NCBI GenBank assembly: GCA_030710605.1
Contig: CP092886.1
Coordinates: 50,150,390-50,214,389 of the forward strand
DNA from: Cordylochernes scorpioides
Taxonomy: Eukaryota; Arthropoda; Arachnida; Pseudoscorpiones; Chernetidae
Direction: 5' to 3'
DNA length: 64,000 nt
Part shown: positions 1-10,333 of the stretch, in pieces
How the letters are laid out: every line of letters begins with the position of its first letter
How positions within the stretch are numbered: the stretch's first letter is position 1
Translations under genes and position numbers: made by a program
Notes under the pieces: model-generated
The model's input: the letters and a program-made list of their open reading frames with translations, nothing else
Database searches by the model: none
Told to the model about the DNA's origin: nothing

Positions 1-884
1 AGGGAAAGCAGGTGGACAATGAAGTGGACTTCGAGAATTCTTCTCTGTAAAAAACCAGCCCATCTCTTCACCTCCTTTTTTATTTCTAGTTTTTTGTAAA
101 TAACTAGATAAAAACTATAATAAATTTTCTTTTTATTTTTAAATAAGCAGCTATTTTGGGCTTTCGATTTTTTAATTAATATTTTTAAATTAATATTTCG
201 AAAGATAATTTTTTTATTATAATTTTATTTTTTTTTAAATGTCTTTCTTATCACAGATAAAGATTTATTTTTTATTTTTATTTTTATTTTTTTGTTTGGT
301 CACCCTGGGAGGAAAAAGTTAGTGGCAAGCAAGTTTTTGGGGGGAGCTGGTCGGTGGTAGATAAGATAGTCACGAGGAAGTTTTAGTGGGGGGGCGGTGC
401 TGGTTAGAAAAAGATAAGATAGTAGGGGGAAGCTCGTTAAAATGTAGTTCTAAAAGTTTTTGGGGAGGGGTTTCAAGCCTTCCAACAAAAAAGCACTAAA
501 GTTAAGTATTTTCCTTTGATAATGATTTTTTTTTAAACAGATATATATATGTAAACTTTCCCACTCAATCGTCATTGCATATTTATTTATTTTATTTCTT
601 ATCTTTGTGTTTTTCTTTTGGTCAAAAGAGATAAATAAATATATAATGTAAATTTAACCAGAGTTTATGTCCTTCCTTTTTTAACCCTAGTGCGTGCAGG
701 ATACACGCAAACTATATATCTTTTTATAGCAGGATGTGTTATTTTTGTGAACTCCCTGAGAAAGAAAGAGGCTCATGGATATCAGACAATTGCGTCAGAT
801 ATTCCGCTCGTCATTTATATGATCTTCCTTATTATTTTATCTCGATTTTTTATTTTTAACTTTATCTCTATTTACATCTAGCTG
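1..884. other. AT-rich flank with G-rich degenerate repeats, no gene seen
   Basis: Long T and A runs dominate. Between about 300 and 475 a loosely repeated unit contains GATAAGATAG twice (near 361 and 412) and G-rich runs. A small ORF at 690-881 has no recognisable motif and is probably chance or degraded transposon 5' sequence. Confidence 0.4.
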
Positions 885-911
885 TTGTGTCGAATTTTAA
901 ATTTATGTAAA

Positions 912-1069
912 ATGGAAACGGAAAATAAACCTAGCGATACCACAGAAACATGCAAGGTTAGTGTTAAAATACCGCCTTTCTGGGTTGAAAAACCTGAAAT
1001 ATGGTTCTTCCAGGTAGAAGCACAGTTCAAAATAGGTGGAATTATTCAGGAAGACACTAAATTTAATTA
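912..1069 (+). pseudogene. Gypsy C1 gag, N-terminal piece
   Basis: The reading frame begins METENKPSDTTETCKVSVKI and continues IPPFWVEKPEIWFFQVEAQF, ending FNYV at the copia junction. The block PPFW...PEIWF.Q.EAQF is the N terminus of gag in this Ty3-like clade. It aligns with a degraded version at 59064-59240. Confidence 0.75.
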
Positions 1070-1264
1070 TGTTAAAATGGCAATTCTCTCGGATTTCATG
1101 ATATAATTATTTTGACCAGTGACCTGTTACTCTGTGGTGTGTTGCAATGTATATATAAATGGATGTCTTTGTTAGTTTTTTTTTAGTTGTGCTATCTTAC
1201 CGTGACCGTTCAATAAAATCCTCCCGTGATCAGTGCCCTCTCCTATCTTCCTCCTTTTTCAACA
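1070..1264 (+). repeat. Copia 5' LTR
   Basis: 195 bp, TG...CA ends. It contains TATATAAATG near 1152 as a possible TATA box and AATAAA near 1212. Only one mismatch (C versus G, in CTCCCGTGAT / CTCCGGTGAT) separates it from the 3' LTR. Confidence 0.95.
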
Positions 1265-1278
1265 GGTTATGGGCCCAG
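1265..1278 (+). promoter_or_regulatory. Copia primer binding site (tRNA-iMet anticodon arm)
   Basis: GGTTATGGGCCCAG directly after the LTR is the complement of CTGGGCCCATAACC, the anticodon stem-loop of metazoan initiator tRNA-Met. This is the half-tRNA priming known for Drosophila copia. Confidence 0.8.
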
Positions 1279-1318
1279 GATTACTTTAAAGAAATTGTAG
1301 CATCAATAAATATTCAAA

Positions 1319-2641
1319 ATGTCAAGCCTTTACCAAATAGAAAAATTGAATTCTGAAAATTTTGAAACATGGAAGATGCAAATGAAAATGATTCTTATCC
1401 ATTCCGACCTTTGGGAATATGCAAATAGCATAAGAATCAAGCCTGAAACCGAGGTAATCCAACGAATGGGAGAAGAACGACCAGAAGGCGCTGGCTACTA
1501 TAGTCCTAAGTTTGAGCCCTCCAGAAATAATACATGTTAAAAATTGCACAACTTCTGCAGAAGCATGGAAAAATTTAAATAAAGTGCATCAGCCAAAAGG
1601 GCCTGCAACTAAGGTTTTCCTTACGAAACAGTTGATCCTCTTGAAGATGAATCCTAATGAAAGGCTGTGCAGGATTACCTTAACAAGTTTAGCAGTTTAG
1701 CTGACAGGCTGAGTGAAATGGATGCTCAAGTCCCAGAGGACTTCCTTTCTATCCTTTTATTATGTAGCCTTCCAGAGAGTTATGAAGGATTTAGAACAGC
1801 GATAGAGACTAGGGACGAACTGCCTAGCTTTGAAACTTTAAAAGTGAAAATGCTGGAGGAGGAAATTAGACAAACTCAATTTAACGGCACAACTAATACT
1901 GAACAAGCTTTCCTTGGAAATTCAGAAAGAAAGAATTTGCCCAGCACATCAAAACCAAAGCCAAAGGGATTCCCATTTAGCTGCCACTTCTGTGGAAAAA
2001 AGGGACATAAAGCTGCCGACTGCAGAAAAAGAAAGTCCAGGAATCCTAAAAACGAAATGGTTGCATCCTTTGGGACAAAATATTTGAACAAACTTGGCGC
2101 AAATGAATGGTGTCTGGATAGTGGCGCAACTGCCCACATGTGCAGCTCAAGAGACTCATTCGTTCATTTTGAAGAGACTGCACCAGTGAAAATTACACTA
2201 GCCAATGGTAAATTCATTGAAGCTCTGGGAAAGGGGAAGGTAAAATTGGAATGTTCGGGTAAAAACGGACCAGTAACCTTATCCTTGGAAGACGTATTAT
2301 TTGTTCCTGAATTAAACGGCAATTTGTTTTCCATCAGTAGGTGTACGGGCAAATATAATATTGTAAATTTCAAGTACAGAAAGGCTGAAATAGTGAATTT
2401 GCATACAAAAATTTGCATACAGGCCTATGAAAGGAATGGACTTTACATCTTAAGTCAAATCAATTGTCCTAAGGCATTAGCGACAAGAGAAATTTGCATA
2501 GCTGGAGAGAAAAATTACGAAAATTGGCATAGTAGATTTGGCCATTTAAATTTGCAAGATCTCAAAAAGCTAAAAATGCAAAATATTGTTTATGGCCTGC
2601 CAAATTTTGATGTTAAAAATTTACCTGTGAAGTTTGTTTGA
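1319..2641 (+). pseudogene. Copia gag, protease and start of integrase (frameshifted)
   Basis: Starts MSSLYQIEKLNSENFETWKM, the usual copia gag N terminus. The frame changes near 1470 and again near 1670. The third segment holds the gag zinc knuckle CHFCGKKGHKAADC (about 1981), the protease site WCLDSGATAHMC (about 2108) and the integrase pre-core motif WHSRFGHL near 2525. A further shift near 2640 leads into the integrase core. Intact homologues read these as one polyprotein, so this copy cannot make it. Confidence 0.85.
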
Positions 2642-5290
2642 AAGGTAAACAAACAAGGCTACCTTTTCAGAAAGAGTCTTTTACGAGATCAAGGGAACCA
2701 CTGGAGCTGGTTCATACTGACATTTGTGGTCCCATGAGAACAAAATCATTGGGTGGCGCCCTTTATTTTTCAACATTTATTGATGACTTCTCAGGATTTA
2801 TCTTCACATTTATAATGAAATCAAGAAGTGAAGTATTTAAAGGGTTCAGAATATATAAAAGATACGCTGAGAAGCAAACCGAAAAAAGGTTGAAATGTAT
2901 TAGAAGTGATAATGCACCTGAATACCTTAGCAAATAATTTAAGAATTATCTAGAATAAGAGGGTATTGGACATCAACTCTCTGTCGAATATACACCTCAA
3001 CAGAACGGTGTAGCTGAAAGAGCGAATAGAACTCTACTAGATATGACTAGGTGCTTCATGATCGAAGGTGATTTACCTGAAACTTTATGGGCTGAATTGA
3101 TACACACATTAACTTATATCAGAAATAGATGCCCGAAGCTTAACGAATGTAAAACTCCACATGAATTGTTTACCAAAAGAAAACCTGTAGTTTCTCATTT
3201 AAGAATTATAGGAAGTAAGTCCTTTGCCGTGAATAATAGGCCGAATAGATCTAAATTCGCACCTCGCAGTGAGGAATACAAGTTAATAGGCTATTTCACA
3301 GAATCTAAGGCATACAGACTTTGGAAGCCTGGTACACGTACAATTATAAAAAGTAGAGATGTACGTTTTATTGAACCAGAATTATCAAGAATTCGGAATG
3401 AAGTCATTGAAATTGATGTTAGTCCACAAAAAGATCCTTTTGTCAAGGAAATTCCTCTAGTTGAAGAAAAGGGATGCACGTCCGAAGTTAAATCACGAAC
3501 TGAAATTGAAAGTGAATCGGATCTAGAGATGTCTGATTTAGTGGACGAGCCGTCAGAAAGTGAAGTGGTCATTTCAAGAAGAGGAAGAGGACGACCAAGA
3601 TATATTAGAACAGGAAAACCTGGCCGACCAAGAAAGGAGTACCCTACAGCCAATTTGTCAACGCAAGAACTTCTAGAGGCGAAATACTTGCCAGATCAAA
3701 AAGACGCAGAGGAAGCGCTGTCAGGAAGGGATTCTTATTTTTGGAAGAAAGCAATGGAGGAAGAGTTTGATTCCTTGATTGAGAACAAAACTTGGGAATT
3801 GGTTGATCCCCCTAAGAATCGAAACATCATAGGAAGCAAATGGGTATTCAAAACGAAATGCAATAGTGATGGTTCTGTTGAGCGCCATAAGGCTCGCCTG
3901 GTAGCAAAAGGCTATTCACAGCAGTACGGAATAGACTACGAGGAAACTTTTGCCCCAGTAGTGCGCCAGAGTACTATTAGAATGTTTTTAGCCTTGGCTG
4001 TTGAATACAACTTGATACTCCATCAGATGGACGTTCAATCTGCTTATTTGAATGGAGAAATTAAAGAAGAAATTTATATGACACAGCCGGAAAACTTCGT
4101 CTCAAGAAAATATCCAGAGAGAGAATGTCGACTCAAAAAGGCAATTTATGGGCTGAAACAAGCTGGAATAGTTTGGCATGAAAGGCTCGACAATGAATTG
4201 AAGAATTTGGGACTGAAGCAACTTCAATCTGACAATTGTGTCTATATCAAGCATGATGAAAGTATTATCCTGGTGGCAATCTATGTTGATGATCTGATAA
4301 TTGCGGCTGAAAGAGAAGACACGTTGAAATCCTTTAAAGAAAGTATGAAAAGGATATTCAAAATAAAGGATATTGGAGGGATAAATTGTTGCCTGGGTAT
4401 AAGGATACAAATGAAAGAGGATGGTTTAATATCCATAGATCAAGAGAGATATATTGAAGAACTTCTGGCGAAATATAGGATGAAAGAGGCAAAGCCTATT
4501 TCTACACCCATGGACTCGAACTCCAAGTTAACAAAAATTTCATCTATAGAAGGTGAGAATGAGCCAGTGAAAAAGGTAGAATACCAATCACTGATTGGAT
4601 CATTGATATATCTCTCAGTGTCGACAAGGCTCGATATAGCCTATGCAGTTAGTGCTTTGGGACAGTTCAGTAATGATCCTAGGAGACAGCACTGGAATGC
4701 TGCCAAGCGTGTCCTCCGCTATTTGAAAGGCACCTCATGTTTGAGGATTACCTACAGAAAATCTAATGAGGCTCCTCATGGTTACGTCGACGCTGATTGG
4801 GGTGGAAACCTCGTGGATAGAAAATCTCATACGGGAATTGTTTACTTCTTGGCAAGAGGTCCAATAGCCTGGTAATCGAAGAAGCAGCAGACTGTCACTC
4901 TTTCGAGCACAGAATCTGAGTACATCGCACTTTGTGAAGCAGGAAAGGAGGCAGTCTATCTTAGAGCGCTGTTGGATGAGATGGGATTTGGTGAATTGCT
5001 GAATGGACCGACTGTTCTGAAGACGGATAACCAGGGTGCTCAACAGCTGGCGAGAAATCCGGTTTATCATGCCAGAACTAAACACATTGACATCAAATGG
5101 CATTACATCAGAAGCATTTGCAGCGATGGACTTGTCGAGGTCGTCCACACACCAACCCAAGAAAATGTTGCCGACATCCTTACTAAAGGCCTACCAAGAT
5201 TTTTGTATGAAAAACACGTCGCTGGATTTGGAATGTCGAAATCTGATGAATTGAGGGGAAGTGTTAAAATGGCAATTCTCTCGGATTTCA
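2638..5290 (+). pseudogene. Copia integrase core, reverse transcriptase and RNase H
   Basis: All in one frame but with stops at 2935, about 2956 and 4873. Integrase: ELVHTDICGPM (first Asp), RSDNAPEYLSK (second Asp), then TPQQNGVAERANRTLLDM (Glu). RT: WVFKTKCNSDG, QMDVQSAYLNGEI and the catalytic YVDDLIIAA near 4281. RNase H: ADWGGNLVDRKSHTG, SSTESEYIALCEA, HIDIKWHYIR, ending LTKGLPRF. The 4873 stop falls at the usual W-S-S-K-K-Q position, suggesting a single-base change of a serine codon. Confidence 0.88.
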
Positions 5291-5456
5291 TGATATAATT
5301 ATTTTGACCAGTGACCTGTTACTCTGTGGTGTGTTGCAATGTATATATAAATGGATGTCTTTGTTAGTTTTTTTTTAGTTGTGCTATCTTACCGTGACCG
5401 TTCAATAAAATCCTCCGGTGATCAGTGCCCTCTCCTATCTTCCTCCTTTTTCAACA
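5262..5456 (+). repeat. Copia 3' LTR
   Basis: 195 bp, preceded by purine tract GAATTGAGGGGAAG (5248-5261) and followed by the AATTA duplication. Nearly identical to the 5' LTR, so the insertion is recent relative to the ORF damage. Confidence 0.95.
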
Positions 5457-5461
5457 AATTA

Positions 5462-6115
5462 TTTGATCTCCCAATTAGAAATATATAGAAAACATTTGGG
5501 ACATAATTAATAGCAAAAGCGACAACAAGTACTCTGAATGTAAATCACGACTACTTGAATTATTCAGAGAAAGTGAAGGGTTGAGAATTAAAAAGTTAAT
5601 TTCTTGTATTGAGCTCGGAGACATGAAGCCGAGCCAGTTATTACAAAAGCTCAGATCCCTCGCTACCCCAGATATCTCTGACAATTTAATAAAAACCTTA
5701 TGGCTCGATAAATTGCCCACATCCATAAAGAATATACTTATTGTAAGCGATGAGGAGACATTAGCAAATTGGCCATAATGGCCGATAAAATAAACGAGAT
5801 AAACCTTTCCAGAGAAATATTCGATGCGGAAGTATCTTCTCCCCCAACAGATCGCCCCATCGCCAAATTGGAAGATCTTGAACGGCAAGTGTCCGTATTG
5901 AGACTGGAGAGATCAAGATCTCGATCCAAAACTAGGAATCAGTCAAGGGCGAGAAGTAATTCTCAAAGATCTTTCAACGCAAAAAGGAAATACTGCTATT
6001 ACCATTTTAGAGTCCTAATTGCTTACAAAATAAATGCAGGCCTCCGTGCAGTTGTGAAGAGTCGGGAAAACTCCAACCGGCGGACAGAGTAGCAACAAAC
6101 TCTTCCGCCGGCATT
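5462..6115 (+). pseudogene. Gypsy C1 gag, C-terminal piece
   Basis: Continues gag after the copia insertion. ISCIELGDMKPSQLLQKLRS and WLDKLPTSIKNILIVSDEET match LISGIELGDMKPSQLLQKLR and WLEKLPQTIRSIIVVSEE in the copy at 59242. A one-base shift occurs near 5770. The basic stretch RSRSRSKTRNQSRARSNSQR follows, then a decayed region where a zinc knuckle would be. Confidence 0.75.
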
Positions 6116-6120
6116 CAGGA

Positions 6121-7343
6121 TTGTCGCAATCTCCGATTATTTGTGACGGACAAAAACACGGGATTGCGTTTTTGGTGGACAGTGGTGCGGATATATCTAT
6201 AATACCTCCAAAGGATAAAAATAGGATGCCTAGCTCTGATTATAAACTTTATGCAGCCAATGGTACAGAAATTGTTACCTATGGAACAAAGGTTAGAAAT
6301 TTGGATATCGGATTTCGACGTCAATTCCAATGGCCTTTTGTAATCGCCAATACTAACAGAGCTATATTAGGAGCAGACTTTTTGAACAACTTTGGATTGA
6401 TTATTGATATAAAAAATAAACACCTAATTGATGGAATAACTAATCTTTCTATAAGAGGCGTCATTCTGTCAATCTCAGACATGGGAAATATTAGCACTCT
6501 AAATTCATCATCCAAGGTCAGCGCTATCCTAACCAAATATCCTAACCTATGTAGGCCACCATCAGATTTTGTAGAAGCAAAACATAATGTTAAGCATTAT
6601 ATTTCTACAAGAGGTCAGCCAATTCACTCAAAAGCCCGTCGCCTAGATTCACAGAGATTAACTCTTGCTAAAGCAGAATTTCAATATATGTTAGATAATG
6701 GAATAATTAGACCCTCAAATTCTCCTTGGGCGAGGCCACTTCATTTAGTTTCAAAAAAGGACGAATCACTTAGACCTTGTGGTGATTATAGAAGACTCAA
6801 TGCAGTTACACTTCCAGATCGTTATCCAATCCCTAGACTGGACGATTTCCAACACATCTTAAAAGGTACTCGTGTGTACTCAAAAATAGACCTATGCAAG
6901 GCATTCTATCAGATTCCAATTGCTGAAGAGGATAAACCAAAGACTGCCATCATTACTCCTTTTGGGCTATTCGAATTTATTGTAATGAGTTTCGGTCTTA
7001 GAAATGCTACTGCTACCTTTCAGAGATTCACGCATGAAGTCTTAAGAAATTTGAACTTTGCAATTGTCTACTTAGATGATATTCTGGTAGCCTCTAAAAC
7101 GGAAAAAAGAGCATTATAGCCACCTTGAAACCTTATTCAGCAGACTAGATTCCTATGGATTAAAAATCAATATTTCTAAATCTAAATTCCTGGTACAGGA
7201 AATTGATTTTCTAGGATACCTCATTACCTCTCACGGTGTGAAACCACTCCCAACAAAGGTTAGAGCTATTTTAGAATATAAGAAACCAAAAACAGTTCAT
7301 GAATTACGCATATTTTTGGAAATGCTAAACTTTTATCGGAGCT
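6121..7343 (+). pseudogene. Gypsy C1 protease and reverse transcriptase (truncated pol)
   Basis: Protease: FLVDSGADISIIPP near 6170. RT: ILDNGIIRPSNSPWARPLHL-like entry, CGDYRRLNAVTLPDRYPIPR, KIDLCKAFYQIP, FGLRNATATFQRF and the catalytic YLDDILVAS at about 7070. A frameshift at 7110 separates the remaining thumb (FLGYLITSHGVKPLPTK), which ends at a stop near 7343. RNase H and integrase are missing. Confidence 0.82.
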
Positions 7344-7715
7344 AATATGTAGCTATAAATGTAGCTAATAAGTAATACCAATAAAACGCTAACTTTGAGA
7401 GACTTTCTGAGCCATCGCTGGACTAATAAATCGACACACCACAAGGTCTTGATGAGGATGATTTCCAGTATATATACCCAGGTTACAGGTATACCCTGTA
7501 CTTGATTCACAAATCTCATAAATCTTTATCCCATATATATGAGGCTTGCCCTTTATATATACTCGAAAATGAAAAGGACTAATGGCCTCGTCAATTTTTC
7601 ATAGAGCGAGTACCAGATTCTGAATTTATAGACAAGGTAATTAAACAAGGTTCTTATTTTGTAAATTAGATCATATCCTGGTTGTCCACATGTGGAAAAT
7701 ATAATATATTATCAT
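7344..7715. other. Unassigned stretch between gypsy C1 and a piggyBac fragment
   Basis: Nothing recognisable; AT-rich with several ATATAT tracts. It marks the truncation point of gypsy C1. Confidence 0.4.
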
Positions 7716-7991
7716 TCAAATGGAGCATTGAAAAATTGCCTCAAATCTTTCCCTTGCCATTCCTGTCAATTTGCAAAAATCTGTTCTCATTCTAATGTGG
7801 TTTGACCAATACTCTCTTAGCCTTGGTTTAACTACAAGGCTCATATAAATAATTATTTCCAAAAATATCTTCAATTCAGCAATATAAACAGCTTTCCACT
7901 TTGTTAACAACCCCCTAGGATTCTGAGGGCCTTTCTTTCTCTCTTTATCAATGACCATCCTTGCATATTTGGTGGTTTCCAACTTTATCAT
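7716..7991 (-). pseudogene. piggyBac-type transposase fragment
   Basis: The frame reads GLLTKWKAVYIAELKIFLEI, then KPRLREYWSN and ARERFEAIFQ. ELK.FL...I.M..V..PRL..YWS...F.......RFE.I is the N-terminal part of the DDE domain in piggyBac transposases (DDE_Tnp_1_7). About 90 residues remain out of a usual 550-600; catalytic aspartates are absent. No TTAA-flanked termini were found around it. Confidence 0.65.
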
Positions 7992-8340
7992 TCTAAATAA
8001 TTCTTCATCATAAAAAATATATTTATATCTATATATTTATTATATATAATGTGAGCGGTCGGAATATGCCTTTTTAATACGCATTTATCACACATTACAT
8101 ATATAATAAATATTAATGCACAGCGACATGTAACCGTATCTTTAATATTCTGTATAAAATTGGAAGTTAAAGTACTTTCCTTGGGATTCTGCACACAATA
8201 TCCTTGAGGTGTCCTTCAACTATTGGCTTGTTGCCAACAGCTGCCATTTTGTGACTCATATGCCCACGTGCAGTCATTTGTTTATCTTTTACTGTTTCCT
8301 TGATGTATATATATACAAATGTGACATATACATATGTATA
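7992..8340. other. Unassigned AT-rich stretch
   Basis: No convincing gene. It may be more of the piggyBac remnant: the minus strand has a short open stretch reading MTARGHMSHKMAAVGNKPIV near 8250, which I do not recognise. Confidence 0.3.
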
Positions 8341-8786
8341 TGAAAAAAAGGCCAGGTGTTGATATTAAAAATCAAAAAGGCATATCCTGACCAGGAGCAC
8401 ATGTGCTTTTTCAGAAGGCAGAGCGCCATCTGGTGGAACAGAAATGAACTAAACATTGATTCAGCCTGTCCCTAATATTTAGCCAACCCAATTTCTTGAT
8501 AAATCAAGAAAAGCCTTCCAAGAACGAGCTTCGCGCTGTTGGCGCTCGCCAGCGTGGAGTAGGCTGTACCACTGTGGCCAAAAATATTTTTGGTCCCAGA
8601 GGCTTCTTGAGAAACCAAGAAATGGGTATCTAAGCCCAAACTTGCGTAAATACAAAATTATGTTGGCCAAATATCAGGGAACACGCCAAATCAATGTTTA
8701 GTTGATTTCTGTTCCACCGATGGCGCTCTGTCTTCTGAAAAAGCACATGTGCTCCTGGTCAGGATATGCCTTTTTTAAAAATATAT
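8341..8786. mobile_element. Foldback element FB1 (long inverted repeats)
   Basis: Left arm from AAAAAGGCATATCCTGACCA (8374) and right arm ending TGGTCAGGATATGCC (about 8770) are inverted copies. They share GAGCACATGTGC, the GCGCCATCTGGTGG site and most of the interior up to a centre near 8600. The right end is cut by the LTR of gypsy B. Sister copies lie at 15753-16200 and 37752-38352. Confidence 0.8.
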
Positions 8787-9038
8787 TGTAGCGTAGAAAT
8801 CAAGCCTTGAAATATCCTAAGATGTAAAAGTATTTATTGATGAAGTCACAGCGACGAGTACACAATTATTAACAAGTCAGCCCAAAACTATCTACAGCTA
8901 GGGAATCTTAAGCAAGCAAGCAAAGAAATATTTTAAAGATGATTTCACAAATACAGAGTAATATATATTTTTATAATCTGTTGAATATTTTCATTGAATA
9001 ATATTTTAAATTAAATAATAAAATATTTCTTCGCCACA
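8787..9038 (-). repeat. Gypsy B 3' LTR
   Basis: 252 bp. It matches the other LTR nearly throughout, apart from the 67-bp insertion carried by the latter and a few substitutions. Confidence 0.9.
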
Positions 9039-9084
9039 TAGCCTCCTCCTATAAAGAGCATCGACCCGATGCTCAGAAGGAGAC

Positions 9085-10189
9085 TTACATCCTCAGTCTC
9101 AAGGCTCGAGAACAGGTGATAGGGCCTGAGATCTCTTCGCGGGTCTGTGGTTGTTGTGTTTGTTCAGTGGGGATGTCTTCTTCCTGGAAGTTTGTCGAGT
9201 CATCTTCTGGGTCCTCTTCTAGGTGGTCTTTCTGGTCCTCTGGGTTTAAATATGGTTTCACCCTACAAATGTGAACTAAATCTTTTGTTTTACGACGACC
9301 ATGCTGGTTTCCGAATGTTTCAAATTCATGGGTCACATCAGATATTTTGTATTGGCCGAAGTAACGTCTCATTAGTTTTTCCGAATATCCCACTTTACGC
9401 ACATGGATAAAGATCCATACAAGATCTCCAGGCTGATAAATTATATTTCTGTGATGGGCGTCATAGTGATGTTTATTGCTATCTTGAGATCTCATGGAGT
9501 GGATACGTGCCAGTTTTCGTGCTTCTTCGGCTCTTGCCCCTAGAGTTTGGATGAAATCGTTGTCTTCTGGCAATAACTTGGGGAATAACACATCCAGTGG
9601 AGTCTCGGCTTCACGCCCGTGTACAAGGAAAAATGGGGTGAACCCAGTAGACTCTTGTTTTGCTGTGTTGTATGCAAATGTAACGAATGGAAGAATCCTG
9701 TCCCAATCTTTCTGGTTGACATCTACATACATGGACAGCATGTCTGCTATGGTCTTATTCAACCTCTCCGTGAATCCGTTTGTCTGGGGGTGATAGGCGG
9801 TCGTCTTCCGATGGGTTATTCTGCACTGGTTGTTCAGATCACTTATCATTGAAGATGTGAAGTTCCTTCCTCTATCCGTGATTAATTCCCTCGGCGCGCC
9901 GTGCTTTAAGATGACATCTTCAATGAAGAATTTGGCAACTTCCAAGGATTCACTTGTGGGTAGGGCTTTAGTTATCGCATATTTCGTTAGGTAGTCCGAA
10001 CATACAATAATCCAATGGTTGCCACCTTCTGATGTTAGGAAATCTCCCCAGGAGATCCATTCCTACTATTTCAAAGGCAACTTCAGGAACAGGTATTGGC
10101 TGTAAGTGCCCTGAGGGGAGTTGAGGCTGATGTTTACGTCTCTGACAATCTGAACAGTGTGCCACATACCTTCTAACCGTTCTATACAT
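9085..10189 (-). pseudogene. Gypsy B integrase
   Basis: Zinc-binding part: YVAHCSDCQRRKH (about 10150); the preceding His pair is decayed. Core: VGMDLLGRFP (first Asp), LITDRGRNFTSSM (second Asp), TAYHPQTNGFTERLNKTIAD (Glu). A chromodomain-less C terminus follows: YQPGDLVWIFIHVRKVGYSE and an acidic, proline-rich tail. A frameshift between 9945 and 9968 and disruption near 10060 break it. Confidence 0.85.
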
Positions 10190-10333
10190 TCCGGGCTAGT
10201 AATACTTTTTTCTTATTCGGCATAGGTTTTAGTAAATCCGAGGTGACCAGCCGTGGGTGAATCATGGAAATTTTTCAGTAATCCCTGCCTTAAATGGCGT
10301 GGAACCACCAAAAGCCATGGTTTCCCCATTGGA

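Larger units (their letters stand above)
1070..5456 (+). mobile_element. Copia (Ty1-like) LTR retrotransposon, complete but with broken ORFs
   Basis: Two 195-bp LTRs (1070-1264 and 5262-5456) start TGTTAAAATGG and end TTTTTCAACA. They differ at one base. Flanks carry the 5-bp duplication AATTA (1065-1069 and 5457-5461). A primer binding site follows the 5' LTR and a purine tract precedes the 3' LTR. Gag, protease, integrase, RT and RNase H occur in the Pseudoviridae order (integrase before RT). Frameshifts and stops interrupt the coding region. Confidence 0.95.
885..7343 (+). mobile_element. Gypsy (Ty3-like) element C1, 3'-truncated, split by a copia insertion
   Basis: Gag starts at METENKPSDTTETCKVSVKI (912). 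It is cut at 1069 and resumes at 5462 after the copia element, whose flanking AATTA duplication accounts for the gap. The same gag, protease and RT order occurs in the related element at 58534-63089. No LTR is visible upstream of 885. Sequence ends after the RT thumb region near 7343 without RNase H or integrase. Confidence 0.8.

Noticed and set aside
7988..8194. 68-codon minus ORF next to the piggyBac fragment
   Set aside because: Does not match piggyBac text and has no motif; the frame is AT-rich and probably chance.
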